A DNA stretch of 64,000 bases from contig NC_135561.1 of assembly GCF_964340395.1 (NCBI RefSeq), positions 3,745,001-3,809,000 of the forward strand, written 5' to 3'. A program made the translations under genes and the position numbers. The DNA comes from Glandiceps talaboti. Its lineage: Eukaryota; Hemichordata; Enteropneusta; Spengelidae. The notes under the pieces are model-generated. The model worked only from the letters and a program-made list of their open reading frames with translations. It did not search any database and was not told where the DNA came from. This document shows, in pieces, positions 25,801-37,110 of the stretch (the stretch's first letter is position 1; every line of letters begins with the position of its first letter).

Positions 25801-26008
25801 CGAGTTCAGTAGCATGCCATTAGAAGACAAAATGACATCATCCAGTTTGACGCCATCTCGCGAGAACGTTGGAGGCGCTAAGTTGACTGGATATACAAAA
25901 TACCGAAATGGGACAAGTCTGTCAAACACAAATACTAGCCTTACAAGAGAGGACAGCAGGGCTACGTTAACTGATCAGGAAATCACTGCCTCTGAGAAAG
26001 AGGACTGA
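17602..26008 (+). CDS. SLCO gene B: organic anion transporting polypeptide
   Basis: A second 12-TM OATP and tandem paralogue of gene A. Coding exons: 17602-18280, 19377-19473, 19950-20071, 20368-20628, 21233-21431, 22339-22486, 24522-24712, 24975-25039, 25569-26008 (2202 nt, 733 aa, all phases consistent). Exons 2, 3, 4, 5 and 8 are exactly as long as in gene A (97, 122, 261, 199, 65). Landmarks are WGWFGFRPNCLQ before TM1, SYYGDYGNKPR after TM3, the signature HPAWVGAWW, GFGMSFKDFP before TM7, the Kazal-like loop (CNLGCHC, MCGSNG, DACHAGC, DCKC) in exons 6-7, VPEKQRAFAMG and CWVYD near TM12. The ATG at 17602 lies 27 bases after a CAG acceptor, so a non-coding first exon exists upstream. The end of exon 1 with its donor is duplicated just downstream. 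The physiological substrate cannot be read from the sequence. Confidence 0.94.
18228..18368. repeat. Direct duplication of the exon 1 end and donor, SLCO gene B
   Basis: The last ~50 bases of exon 1 plus GTAAGTATCCAG are repeated immediately downstream (about 18292-18368) with a few changes and an 8-base insertion before the second donor. The first donor (18281) gives the conserved phase-1 junction; retaining sequence to the second meets an early stop. Confidence 0.85.
18761..19025. repeat. 90-bp tandem repeat, 3 copies
   Basis: AATGAGTAA recurs at 18761, 18851 and 18941, each followed by TGTTAGAATGATGT and AGTAGTGTCCTGA. The third copy is slightly shorter. It lies in intron 1 of SLCO gene B. 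Reading frames spanning the copies are repeat artefacts. Confidence 0.85.
19654..19803. repeat. (TATG)n(TG)n compound microsatellite
   Basis: About 90 bases of TATG followed by about 55 bases of TG in intron 2 of SLCO gene B. Long MYVC-like and HTYI-like frames here are not genes. Confidence 0.95.
20985..21135 (+). mobile_element. Possible LINE/SINE 3' tail fragment
   Basis: A segment with a ...GGGGATCAGGCTAG... block and a GGGTAAATAAACC-type end followed by an A-rich run resembles the 3' ends of CR1-like retroposons. There is no coding remnant. Low confidence without an alignment. It lies in intron 4 of SLCO gene B. Confidence 0.3.
21573..21846. mobile_element. Palindromic (foldback) element, arms ~124 bp
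   Basis: GGGTTTGTAAGTA at 21573 is mirrored by TACTTACAAACCC-type sequence ending at 21845, with arms of about 124 bases (roughly 85-90% by eye) and a spacer of about 26 bases. Each arm carries a CCAGTGTGAAGCCGAAA block, as seen in some Penelope-like or ribozyme-bearing repeats. ATTT flanks both ends and may be a target duplication. It lies in intron 5 of SLCO gene B. Confidence 0.7.
22100..22265. repeat. ~29-bp tandem repeat
   Basis: GGTTGCTATGTCTT...TACTGTT recurs about six times with small length changes in intron 5 of SLCO gene B, ending some 75 bases before the exon 6 acceptor. Confidence 0.85.
23050..23730. repeat. ~114-bp tandem repeat, 6 copies
   Basis: TTGGCTGTTGCTATGGGCG (or a close variant) recurs at about 23111, 23226, 23339, 23454, 23567 and 23678. 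The hydrophobic open frame across it is a product of the repeat. Intron 6 of SLCO gene B. Confidence 0.85.
23750..24365. repeat. ~150-bp degenerate repeats ending in (CA)n(GACA)n
   Basis: Motifs CAATCTGC.CAGTAGTTT, TTTTTGACCAAAAA and CTAATTTGCATATCACT recur about every 150 bases, roughly four times, then a CA tract, GACAGACAGAC and GCCGGGCGATCCCTATAGC. With the preceding 114-bp array this may be one composite interspersed element about 1.3 kb long in intron 6 of SLCO gene B. Confidence 0.6.
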
Positions 26009-26879
26009 GAGACTGCAATGATTTACATAACTTTTTTTAATACAAAAAAAAAAAAAAACATATTTAGATGTAAATTTTTAAGGTAACAAATTGTTGCCCA
26101 TTTTAATTTAAAATTAGGCTTCATCAGTATTGCAGTGAAATGATGGAGAGTTCTAGTTTATGTAAATTCAGAGATTCTATTTTACAGTCATGTGGGAAAT
26201 CCCATTTCTATAATGTACTTTTTATAAAATAATTGGAATTGAAAAAAAGGAAAACAAATGATCCAGATGTGATGGTTTCAGGTAATACTTTCGTTTTAAT
26301 AATACCAGTAAATGTTATTTGAATATTTTGTCTCACTCAGTATTTACAGAAGTGTACCAGTGGTATTATGTATTTTATGCAAACACAGTTAATCCCCATA
26401 CATTCCTGCCTTGTTAAGTTGGGGTGTGTAACATTTTAACTAATATTTTGTTAGTAAATCAAATACAAGTTGTGTTCAAGCGCATGCTGAACGATTTCAT
26501 TGTGTACATATAAATTTACTTGGGCTAGTGAGGGGAGGGGTGCAACCTTGTGTAAAATGATACAGGAAGGCTCCTGTGAGACCTCCAAACCCAAAGTGTT
26601 GTCATACCACATACCCCAAAAAAGGATACCTTTTCTCATACTAACTGTATAATAGTATTGCACAAAATAGGTGCCATACAGGTCTGTGATACATGCAGAC
26701 AGCAGTTTGTATGATTAAATTGCTAAAATCTGATCAAAATAATTGTTAAAATGAAATCGATTGAATGTTTACTTTTTCACATACATCTTTAATAGTATTC
26801 TCAGGGTGTCAGCATTATGTCTGATATAGTGTTTGTGTGCCACTGTTTAGTGTCATAGACAGCCACTTTTTGTAGTTCG

Positions 26880-27065
26880 TTTTCTGTAGACTTGAAAACA
26901 GATTTGGAAGTAGCCATTTTCTAACAGTTCATTTTTCTGCACATTAGGAAACAGATTTGGAAGTAGCCAGTTTTTAGCACCATATTTTCTGCACATGAGA
27001 AAACAGATTTGGAAGTAGCCAGTTTTTAGCACCATATTTTCTGTACATGAGAAAACAGATTCAGA
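26880..27065. repeat. ~58-bp tandem repeat, 3-4 copies
   Basis: AAACAGATTTGGAAGTAGCC recurs three times plus a degenerate fourth copy, downstream of SLCO gene B. Confidence 0.85.
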
Positions 27066-28566
27066 AGATAGTGCAGCCAGTGTTGGTTTTCACAAATTTT
27101 CATGAATTTCTACCCCTAAAAAATACACAAAACCTTTGTATGGAATAGTTCAATAACTGTAGTAAACTGTTGTTATAAGTTATGGTGTACAATGGTGTAA
27201 AAATCTATTAAAGAGTTACAAACCATTAATTTTAGTGTTTTTTTGAGAGTATACATTTATAGGCTACTAATAGGGCTTGATTACAAGGGGATAAAATATA
27301 CATCAACAAGTAAATCAATATAAATAATTCAAAAATGAGACCAAAAAAAAAGAGAGTTCTAGTTGCAGTTTGTGGGAGAGTAAAGAGAGATTTTGATGAT
27401 GAGGTATGAGGGTGATCATGCCTAAACATTGTTGTGTGTTTCAGTGTTGACAGAAAGGACACAGTGAGACAATTTTTTCCGTTTACAGTACCAAAATAGA
27501 AATATAATAAAATAAGTATAAAAAACTATACACACACTTTTCCCTTTGATATTCTGTATGTGATCATGAGTGAAGTGGATATGCAAGTATCTTTAGACAC
27601 ACATCCACACAGCGTGCCCAGTAAGACGTGGATACCACATGGATGTGAATATGTGATGTTTATATGGGATGTATAGTTTACAACATACTATTGATGCATA
27701 CATACATGGGTGTACTATTCAAAATTGATGAAGCAGTACTAGTAATTTTCAAAGGCACTGAATTATTAGCTAGCAGAGATAAAACATGTTTGGAGTGTTT
27801 CAAGGGGCACCATCTATAACTTTGTGATCTGCAGTGGTTATATTTATTTCAAGTGACATCGGCTATAACTTTGTGATATCTAGTGGTGATGTCTATTTCA
27901 AAGGGCATCATCTGTATATTACAACAATGTTCGACCAACTGTACCTCTTAGCCTGTCTCAAGGTGTGCTACAACTACCTACCAGCAGCAAGTTTCTCTAT
28001 TGATCACAGTGTAATCAATGTTCAAACATTGTTGTAAATTTCTTATGGTTCCGTTTGTTTCATGTCATGACTCCAATCATTACAACTTGAATCACGTCAA
28101 GAGCACTCATGAACCTAACAGGAAGTGACATTACTTGGGTTTGATTGGAAATTGTTCAGAAACTCATGGAAATTTGAGTGACAAGAGGTGAATATGTACG
28201 AAAAATTACATGCATTTTATTTAAGTCAAAAATGTTAAATAAATAGATTTAAATGAAATTTATGATGAATGTGTGGCCTGAAATAATTGTGTGCAGTTAG
28301 ATGTTACTGTAGGATGATATAACACCACATTTCTACCATGATACTGTATGTATTATCTACATTGAAAATACTGTATGACACTGAATGAATGACTTTGATA
28401 ACTCGTGTGGAAGACAAGATAGATTGGAGTAGCACTATATGGCACCGTGAACAGACTAAGCATACTGCCGTCACACAACACAGGGTTATATAACTACCTA
28501 GTTCATCATGTTACTAATACTATGTACACCAGTCCAGTTCTTAGAAAGATAAAAGATTGTATAGTT

Positions 28567-28586
28567 ACACCACTGGGGGCGCTGTT
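28567..28586 (+). promoter_or_regulatory. CTCF-like motif
   Basis: ACACCACTGGGGGCGCTGTT contains CCACTGGGGGCGCTG, one base from the canonical bilaterian CTCF core. It lies between the convergent SLCO genes B and C. A motif match only. Confidence 0.35.
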
Positions 28587-30164
28587 TGGTAGCAGATTTT
28601 CAACCAGAAAAGAGATTGCGTCAGAATTGTTGAATAATGCAGCATACTTTGTAAATTGATGTATCTTACTCTGAGGAATTTAATGGTTCTAAATAATACC
28701 CTGGTTGTTCTTTTACTGTTCAACATGTATGCGGTATGTGCATATTGTAGCTATATCATATGTATACCAATCTCACATCAAAATCACAAGACACACATAT
28801 CAGTTGATCCATTTATTGCTTGAGAATTTAATCTTTCAAAAAAGGAAGAAAAATCAAATCACCTGGTGCACATTAAGCTCAAACAAAAAGTCAACTTTTT
28901 TGTCACTCCTTGATAGAATTTGTAATCAGTGGAATCAAGCCTAATACCAAAGTGTCAACATTTTCAGCTTTTCGTGTGTTTTCAGTTAGTTTGTAAGATA
29001 CAACATGCCTTCCCACACCTATCAGTAATGTACTGAAATGTCAGATTCTCATAATTTTGCTCTTTTTTCAGTAAAACATACCTAATGAGACACTGTGATC
29101 TTTTTTTGTATTGCAGTTACAGAATTAATTTCAGGTAGGGTCTGGATAGCCACTTTTGTTTTGTCAAATATTTGATTTTAATATTATTTAATCCTATTAT
29201 TATTCTCAAATCAAGTGATGGTTGGTAGGGTGGCACAATACCTCATATCTTACAAACTAATATTTCTATGGCAACACAGAAATAACTTTATTTGTTGTAA
29301 CTTTTTAACCAGTGGAAGAAAATAAATGAAATCAGGTGTAAATGCAAACAAGTAAATTATTACAATTTCACAACCATTGTATCACAGTAACCATAACTAG
29401 AATGGCTTTATTTAATGCTAGGTTTCTCATGTCCCAATTAAACTTGTAATCCTTCAATATGGCAAAATAATGATAAAAAAAGTTGATGGTTGGATTGGGA
29501 AAAAAATCACAACATCACTGCATGATGGTAAGATGGTGACCCGGCATGAGTGCTTATCTCAGCGAAAATTACCGTTTACTGCTGAAACTTAGAAAACTTT
29601 TATAAAACAAATAGTTCAAAGCTTCCGCCTGACTTTAATTTGTCATTTCTAAGTCATTCAGAATTTTGAAGTATGATTATGAATTGTAAGTATCACCAAC
29701 ATGTACTCATAAACTTAGTTTTTTAACAAGTGACTGATCCATCATTTTATTACATTGTGTTACAATGAGAAACATAGCATTAAGTACGGGCACCCTTAGT
29801 TTTAAAAAAAAAGACAAAAAATGTTACCTCAGCTTATTAGGTGTACATTCAGTTACCATAGTTCACCTTCGTTATGTAAAATATCATCATTCTACACATT
29901 TTTACTAAACAGAAATCATAAATTTGAGAACAGCCTCAACAAACCAACAAATCAAATAAATGGGTTGGGAAAAATGTCTTAAAGTGGCACACGCTGAATT
30001 TATAAACTTTTTACTCAAGTGAAAATATGTACCTGAAATCTTGATTCAACTACTGTAGTATAATATTGATGTCAATGCATGCCTTCTATGATATTACAAT
30101 TTGTGTTTTGACATTGTTAAAACAGTTGACTGTATTGTTGGGGTTTCCAAGACACTTTTTATAT

Positions 30165-30450
30165 GTATGATAAATTTTTATTTTTTATTTATTCAGCTTT
30201 TGACATAAAGTCAGGATGAGTCACACAGGTGACTAACACCTATAGAAAGCGACCCTCCTCAATGTTCAGTGTTAATGCAGGAGGAAACCGGAGTACCCGG
30301 GGAAAACCTGCATTGTTCGGTAGAGTCAAACTGAATGACACTCTTCTTACTTACAGCGTGGTAAATTTAATCAAACCCTGAATGGGGTTCAAACCCCGAC
30401 CGCAGTGGTAAGAGGTAAGTGGTTTAACCACTCGGCCACCGACAACCCAC
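30165..30450 (-). mobile_element. tRNA-derived SINE
   Basis: Read on the minus strand from about 30450, it opens with a tRNA-like head: A box TGGCCGAGTGG, then B box GGTTTGAACCCC about 40 bases on. A central block with CCCCGGGTACTCCGG follows, then a body with CACCTGTGTGACTCATCCTGAC, ending in an AT/A-rich tail near 30165. The head has lost regular tRNA folding, so it is not a tRNA gene. A truncated relative lies at 54455-54550. It abuts the end of an R1 repeat copy. Confidence 0.75.
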
Positions 30451-30643
30451 AACAAATGATGTCATTGGTTCATTTCTAAGTTATACGATATAACAAATAA
30501 ATGATCCAATGACTTCAATATCTTAATACCAGATTCGAGTTCAGTCATATGTATATGCTTCAGTAAGTAGAATGCTGCGAGTGCATTTGAATACTCAGCA
30601 TATATCTCACCCCAAAACATGTAAACTCATCTTGTGCCATTTT
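30451..30643 (-). repeat. Interspersed repeat family R1, copy 3
   Basis: On the minus strand it reads GGCACAAGATGAGTTTA ... ACTGAAGCATA ... TGACTGAACTCGAA ... GGTATTAAGATAT, colinear with the copies at 1051 and 50703. Its inner end touches the SINE. Confidence 0.65.
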
Positions 30644-31017
30644 GAGACCAGTGATACCAGTACGGTAATGACATAATCAAAGTATAAATTTAAACTCAAT
30701 CTTTGTTGTTTAGTTAGTTATACATATTAAGTAGACTTATCATGTCTATATAGTCTAACTTTTCAACAATGTCAATATCACACATTCCCACCCATGCCAT
30801 GGTCATAAAAGGTTAATTTAGAACCCTAAGAAACTTGGAGATCTGCACCACCAACGGCAGTATTTTATAAGTTTCGTGAGGGATCACCTCATCACAAGGG
30901 TTAATATTGCCTTTAAAAGTCAACTTTGAATCACATGATGTTTTTAAAACCCCAATATCATAACCATGTTGTTTGGTCGATATATTTGAATTAAAAGATC
31001 TCAACATGGGTAAACAC

Positions 31018-31025
31018 TTTGACAC

Positions 31026-31083
<58 letters not shown>

Positions 31084-31098
31084 ATACAATGTGTCAAA
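31018..31098. repeat. (TG)n tract framed by a 13-bp inverted repeat
   Basis: TTTGACACATTGT at 31018-31030 and ACAATGTGTCAAA at 31086-31098 are exact reverse complements on either side of about 55 bases of TG. Confidence 0.85.
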
Positions 31099-31939
31099 TA
31101 TCAGTTTGTTTATAAAAATAATAGCTATATATAGTTACAAAAGCCATAAAAACATCATTTCACAATAGTGTTTCTTATTTCTTAACTCCTTTTTTGCTAA
31201 ATATACACAGTTACACATTGTATGTACTTTGATTTCGCTGCACACAGTGTATCAGAGACCACACAATGAGACACCCAAAATGGTAAAATACAAATACTTT
31301 CCTTTACTGTGACCACAGAAACTAACTATAAATTCATTTTACACTGTGTAAGTACTGGACCAATGAAGTTATAAGGAATTGCTAGGTACATCAAAATACA
31401 TTACAAATTATTCTACAAAAACATATCCTGATTTAATTTTTGATAAAAAACCCATTTTACATGACTACGTTGGTGACTATATCCATCACTTCACAATAAA
31501 TACAACTATTAAAGCCATTAATTCACAAATCTTGTAAGTTTTATACACTCTTAGATTAGTTTTATTGTATAAATACTCCTACATCAAAGCATCGTGGTAT
31601 ATGAGATGAAGCAAAAGCATCTATTTTGCTTTGCGCCACCATATTTCTTGTATCTCCTTGGTAATCATAATATTTCCTCTGGGATACTAAGTTTAAAATA
31701 ATTATAATTTATATAAATAATAAATTTCTGTTAGTCATCACAAAACACTTCATATGATATACCTCTATGGTTTAAAAACACATGTAGACTCGAGACTTAT
31801 TATTGGCTATTTATTAAATCTTGATTTCTAGATTAGAATGCCATGGATGAGTCTCCAGGATAAAACACATTGGGTTGGAATATCTTCTATGGTATCTATT
31901 TATCACTTGGCTGTGAGCAGTCTTTAAAGCATTGCTAAC

Positions 31940-32155
31940 CACTGCATACCAGTGCGTAATTATGCGTAGTTAATGATGTAACCTGTCTACAGTGCTGGTC
32001 TGTGTCTACGATAACTCTCACCTACAATCAGCTTGTTAAAGCACTGTATACACATTGCAATGTAAAATTGATGCGTAATTATGCGTAGTTTATGATGTAA
32101 CCTGTCTACGTTGCTGGTCAGTGTCTACGATAACTCTCACCTATACTCAGCATGT
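31940..32155. repeat. ~115-bp tandem duplication
   Basis: GTGCGTAATTATGCGTAGTT and GATGCGTAATTATGCGTAGT start two copies that also share TGATGTAACCTGTCTAC and GTGTCTACGATAACTCTCAC. Confidence 0.85.
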
Positions 32156-32809
32156 AATAAAATCCTATATCTAGTGGGTATTGAATGCAATTTGAAAATA
32201 TTCCCACAAGTTGATTGGTCACAGTGGGGAGTGATTACATATTTCAGACTGTTTGATTATGCAAATGAAGTCATTATGTAAATGTACATGTACAACTGTG
32301 ACCTACCTGCAAGTACCCAATGCTTGAAGCATGATGATTTACATGTAATTTACATATATGTAAATATCATGTAAATATAAAAATACTGGTATTGGGTGTG
32401 TGGCTAACACGATCAGTTTGAAAAGCTACTATAACAAGCTGAGTGTAAGCGAGAGCTATTGCATGCACAGATTAGTGACGTAGACAATTTGCTAATGATG
32501 TTGTCATCATAATCATCACACTTGATATACTGTTTAGTGATTGCATTTTTTGCAAAGTCTATTAAAAAAACAGGGTTAACATATTTTTTGGAGAATATAC
32601 CAATTACACTAAACCAAATTATCAATTGAACTCATCTCAATATACAGTAATAAATGATGTACTATAAATCATAGTCAAATAGACAAACATAAATATAGTT
32701 ATTAGGAGTATAAAGTCATATTACTTTTAATGACATAAATTTAATATCTTGGTGTCTGTTATAATTCACAATGAACATATATCGTGGCATATGATTCTGA
32801 TTTGAGCCA

Positions 32810-32890
32810 GGGGTAATAATTGTAAAGTGCTTTGAACATGGCGTGGGAAAGTGCTATATAAAACCAACATTATTATTATTATTATTATAT
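32810..32890 (+). mobile_element. LINE/SINE 3' tail fragment
   Basis: TGTAAAGTGCTTTGAAC ... GAAAGTGCTATATAAA followed by an (ATT)n tract is the common 3' end of CR1/L2-type retroposons and the SINEs that share their tails. Only the tail is recognisable. Confidence 0.5.
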
Positions 32891-33404
32891 CTTTGGGACA
32901 TTAGCAATATAGTATATTGTGCATTATATTATTATTTGATATTTTTGATTTGGAACATTAGCAATTAAATATTTAAGAAAAACAAAGAATATATCCTGGC
33001 ATATATATCATGAAAGTTTTCATTCCCTAAATCTTGTGCACTTGAAATTTCTCTTAAAGTGGCTGAAAATGTGGGTAAAAAACATAAATATAGTATACTG
33101 CAGTAAACAGTTCAGACTTGTTACTGGCGGCAGTGGTAACACTTCATCCTTAGGTTATTAGATTTCAAATAGGACCTGCCCAATATTTGAAAATAGGAAA
33201 TAATTTGTCTTCATCTCACCTAACAAATAAAATAACAACCTCATAATATTGAACATATTAAAAAGTAAACTGTAAATTAAAAGTGTTAATACCAAACCTC
33301 AAATTTTTAGAAGTGGGTTAAATTTGTGGTGTCAATTAACTAACTCTGGCGTGTAAGTAAAAATGCTGTTCCCTTGATTTGGAATAATTTTTTGTATATT
33401 TGTA

Positions 33405-33640
33405 GTTCCGGACTCAGAACATAAATAATTTACCTAGTATAGTTGTGGGTATATATCAGCTATTAATCACTCAGCCATCTTCAGCTTTTATTGTCTACAG
33501 CTCAACGGCATAGATTTTATATTATTTTTTTTTTATTGTTCTGGACTCAGAACATAAATAATTTACCTAGTATAGTTGTGGGTATACATATCAGCTAAAT
33601 CGCTCAGCTTTCTTCAGCGGTTCCTGTATACGATTCAATG
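33405..33640. repeat. ~130-bp tandem duplication
   Basis: GGACTCAGAACATAAATAAT starts both copies (about 33410 and 33540), followed by TTTACCTAGTATAGTTGTGG and CTCAGC..TCTTCAGC. A more diverged inverted remnant seems to continue to about 33740. Confidence 0.8.
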
Positions 33641-34084
33641 GCAGTCATGTGACAAGTCTATGTCATTGAATTGTACACAATAACAGCTAAAGAAGACCGA
33701 GTCATTTAGTCGAGATATACTACTAGTATTATAGGTAAATGATTTACACTCTGTACTAATAAAAAAAAATTCTGGCGTATTTTGTGAATTATTTTCCTTT
33801 GGTCTGTTGGTGTATGTACATCAAAAATAGTCAAGAAATAACAGCTAACAATGTTTCTTTGAAAAAAACTCAGGGTTAAAAAAATATTGGGGAAAACGGG
33901 CCCTTCTCCTTTGAAAGCTTAACTTTAACTAAATAATTTATAAAAGATACAGCAGTATAATTAAATTTAGAATTTTTGATTGGGAAACATTTACAAATCT
34001 GGTATATTAGAAAGATAATCTATTCTCTCCTATGCTACAATGTTTGTTGTCTAAAATCCATAAGGTCAGGTTGTACTGTGAATA

Positions 34085-34340
34085 TAGCTTGGAATCCATG
34101 CTGTCATGGTCTAATGTATAGCTTGGAATCCATGCTGTCATGGTCTAATGTATAGCTTGGAATCCATGCTGTCATGGTCTAATGTACAGCCTGGAATCCA
34201 TGTTGTCCTGTTCTGCAGTTTGACATGGAATCCATGCTGTCTGGTTCTACAGTATAGCATGGAATCCATGTTGTCTTGTGCTACAATTTGGCATAGAATT
34301 CATGTTGTCCTGTTTTAGCCTGGAATCCATACATCATTAT
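34085..34340. repeat. ~32-bp minisatellite
   Basis: TAGCTTGGAATCCATGCTGT and variants recur about eight times; the first three units are nearly identical and later ones decay. Confidence 0.85.
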
Positions 34341-35644
34341 CTGCAGTTTGGCATGCCCAATTCAATGGTATATTTTAACTCTTACTATTGGGCATCACAT
34401 TAATTTCCACCTCATACATCAAGTACATAAAATACATACCATGGTAGGATATATTGGGGTAGAAATTAACTTTACAACTTCAAAAACTGGTTAGCTAGTG
34501 ATGCTTTCTGCTACATTATAATCTATACAAACTGTGTGTTTTCAGTACTTTTGCCAATAACTGCCAATTACAATCTTTATCAATATAACTTCACGGTTAA
34601 ATTTGTCAGATGCAATAACATGTAATGTAATGGTAAGCATGGATTCCACTCTATTGGGTCACCTAGTGTATAGATCATGGTATGGATATGAAGTAAACTG
34701 TAAGATACATCGTTGTTCTGCCCTCACCGGCCTGCTGGGAGAGGGGTTGACCAGGCACCCTGTTATGGCATACCTTAATGACTAAATATAACATTGTCAC
34801 CATAAAGAAAGGATAAAGGTATCATAAAAATAAATTCTTGTCATTATGAAAAGAAAACAATAAATCTATTCATTGAGTGTTCCTGACACACCTCATTGTA
34901 AATACTTCTTTAAATATATTTGCACTATTTCATTATGTTTTGGTTGGGGTCGTCATAGAAACCATTCTGCATTGATAGGCTATTATATATTGTATTAATA
35001 ATTCCTGAAAGTGAACTACCCGCACACTTTTTCAAAGATAAAATCTGTATCAACAGCTTGTGTTGTTTGTTTGTTTGTTTGTTTACAGTGAGTTTATTGA
35101 CTGCCATGAGTGGAAGATAGTACACTGTGTTGATATCAAGGTTTAAATTACTGTGTTAAACCTTCATTAAACTCATTATAAATATACTCCAAAATAAAAC
35201 AAAAGATGTACCGAGTAGATACAAAGTTTATTCTATACAAAAAAATGGAAATGCCACCTCCACCTGGCACAAATCTATAAACCCTAAATAAATATAATAT
35301 AATATTTTCCAAACCAGTGTGTACTGAACTGCATTAGTGTCCTGAGAGCATAACCCAAACATCGTCTTTGTAAGAGGAGAAGTTGGAATGGTTGGGAATT
35401 GTCAAACAGTGATATAGTCAGGTATATCCTGTTTGTGAATACTGGGGTGAAGGTAAAAACATTCTAATAGTGATTGACAAGTACATTTTGATTTGTGACC
35501 TTCGTATCTCACATAAAATAGTTTATATTGACATACAAATATGTTCTTCTAGGAAAAAATAAAAGAGGTTGAGTCTTCTTGTTATCTCTGAGAAACAAAG
35601 TATTAAACAGAAGCACCGAGCCTTCTTGCTTGTTATCTCTGTGT

Positions 35645-36112
35645 GTGCTAATGTATTTAGGTCAAGCTAGTACACAATTATGTATCTAGGTCAAACTAGT
35701 ACACAATTATGTATTTAGGTCAAGCTAGTACACAATTATGTATTTAGGTCAAATTAGTACACAATTATGTATTTAGGTCAAGCTAGTACACAATTATGTA
35801 TCTAGGTCAAACTAGTACACAATTATGTATTTAGGTCAAACTAGTACACAATTATGTATTTAGGTCAAGCTAGTACACAATTATGTATTTAGGTCAAATT
35901 AGTACACAATTATGTATTTAGGTCAAACTACTACACAATTATGTATCTAGGTCAAACCAGTACACAATTATGTATTTAGGTCAAGCTAGTACACAATTAT
36001 GTATTTAGGTCAAACTGGTACATAATTATGGATTTAGGTCAAACTACTACACAATTATGTATCTAGGTCAACAAGTACACAATTATGTATTTAGGTTAAG
36101 CTAGTACACCAA
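35645..36112. repeat. 29-bp minisatellite, ~16 copies
   Basis: The unit starts TATTTAGGTCAAACTAGTAC and ends ACAATTATG, head to tail without unique spacers, 360 bases beyond the stop codon of SLCO gene C and so probably in or near its 3' UTR on the opposite strand. Confidence 0.93.
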
Positions 36113-36224
36113 TGCAGTCAAGTTAGGTAAGGGACAATCACACAATGTCACACAAGCTCAACAAACAATCATTTGTTTAGGTCAAACACCCCCCCCCCCC
36201 CCCCAACAAATTTAGAAGTAAATG

Positions 36225-37110
36225 TTTATCAACTTATCAACATCTCAGTAGTAAATACAAAAACTGTTATCATTGAAGGAGTGAAAGTTAATTCCATCTA
36301 AATTTGGTTAGAAGTGCGAAAATGAAGTTCAGCAATCGCATTACCATCAGACCCCCTCCCCTTCTAAATAAACAAAGTTCGTTATTGAGCTTGTTTGACA
36401 TTGTGTGATCATCCGTAAATTGCATTATTTTGTTGGATTGCCATTTGATGTTGCATGACATTCAGTTGACATCATAGTGATGTTTCAAAACTAACACCTT
36501 CAACTTCTAATCTTGATAGACAAGGTACTGTAACGGCTGTAGTGACATTCCCACTTATTGTACTTGGGTTGGTGTTTCTATTATCATTTCTAGATGCCGC
36601 CTCAGCTGTTCTTGTTTCATATTTACAATATCTTCTCCTGCATGCCATGTAGCATAGGAATTGGAAGATGAGTGATAAAAACTTCAAACCTGAACTTAAT
36701 CCGATATAGACAAACCTGAAACGATTTAGATCATATTCCAGGCAGGCTCCTTCATCTTCACACAGTTTCTCCCACAGTAAACATGTACCGTCTATGGCTT
36801 TACCATAGTACATGGGTGCTGGTATAAGAGCTGGCCAAAAAAAAAATAATGATAGTTTAATATGATCAAATGAGAAAACATCCCTGACTATGCTGACATC
36901 AGCAAAAAATTGTGATTTGCTTTCAAAAGTGATATTTACTCTGTGAGTAGAAATTTTCATTTATGATCATATTTTAATGCAAAAAACACATTAAAATACT
37001 ACCAGTAACCCAACACCATATTTCACATTAGAAGAACATTTTTATCAACTTATCAACATCTCAGTAGTAAATACAAAAGCTGTTATCATCAAAGGAGTGA
37101 AAGTTATTTA
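36225..37110. repeat. ~65-bp direct repeats flanking the last exon of SLCO gene C
   Basis: TATCAACTTATCAACATCTC...GGAGTGAAAGTTA occurs at about 36225-36290 and again at about 37045-37110, one copy on each side of the exon at 36472-36830. Confidence 0.8.

Larger units (their letters stand above)
26009..36471. other. Intergenic: SLCO gene B to SLCO gene C (convergent 3' ends)
   Basis: Ten kilobases with no supported coding exon. The 3' UTRs of B (rightward) and C (leftward) face each other; their ends were not fixed. It holds tandem repeats (26880-27065, 31940-32155, 33405-33640, 34085-34340, 35645-36112), a SINE (30165-30450), an R1 copy (30451-30643), a retroposon tail (32810-32890), a TG tract and a CTCF-like motif (28567-28586). 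Confidence 0.6.

Noticed and set aside
30380-30450. tRNA gene on the minus strand
   Set aside because: A and B boxes are present, but the cloverleaf is incomplete and the sequence runs on into a SINE body.
35645-36112. Possible CRISPR-like array of 29-bp repeats
   Set aside because: The repeats are head to tail without unique spacers and the genome is eukaryotic; it is a minisatellite.
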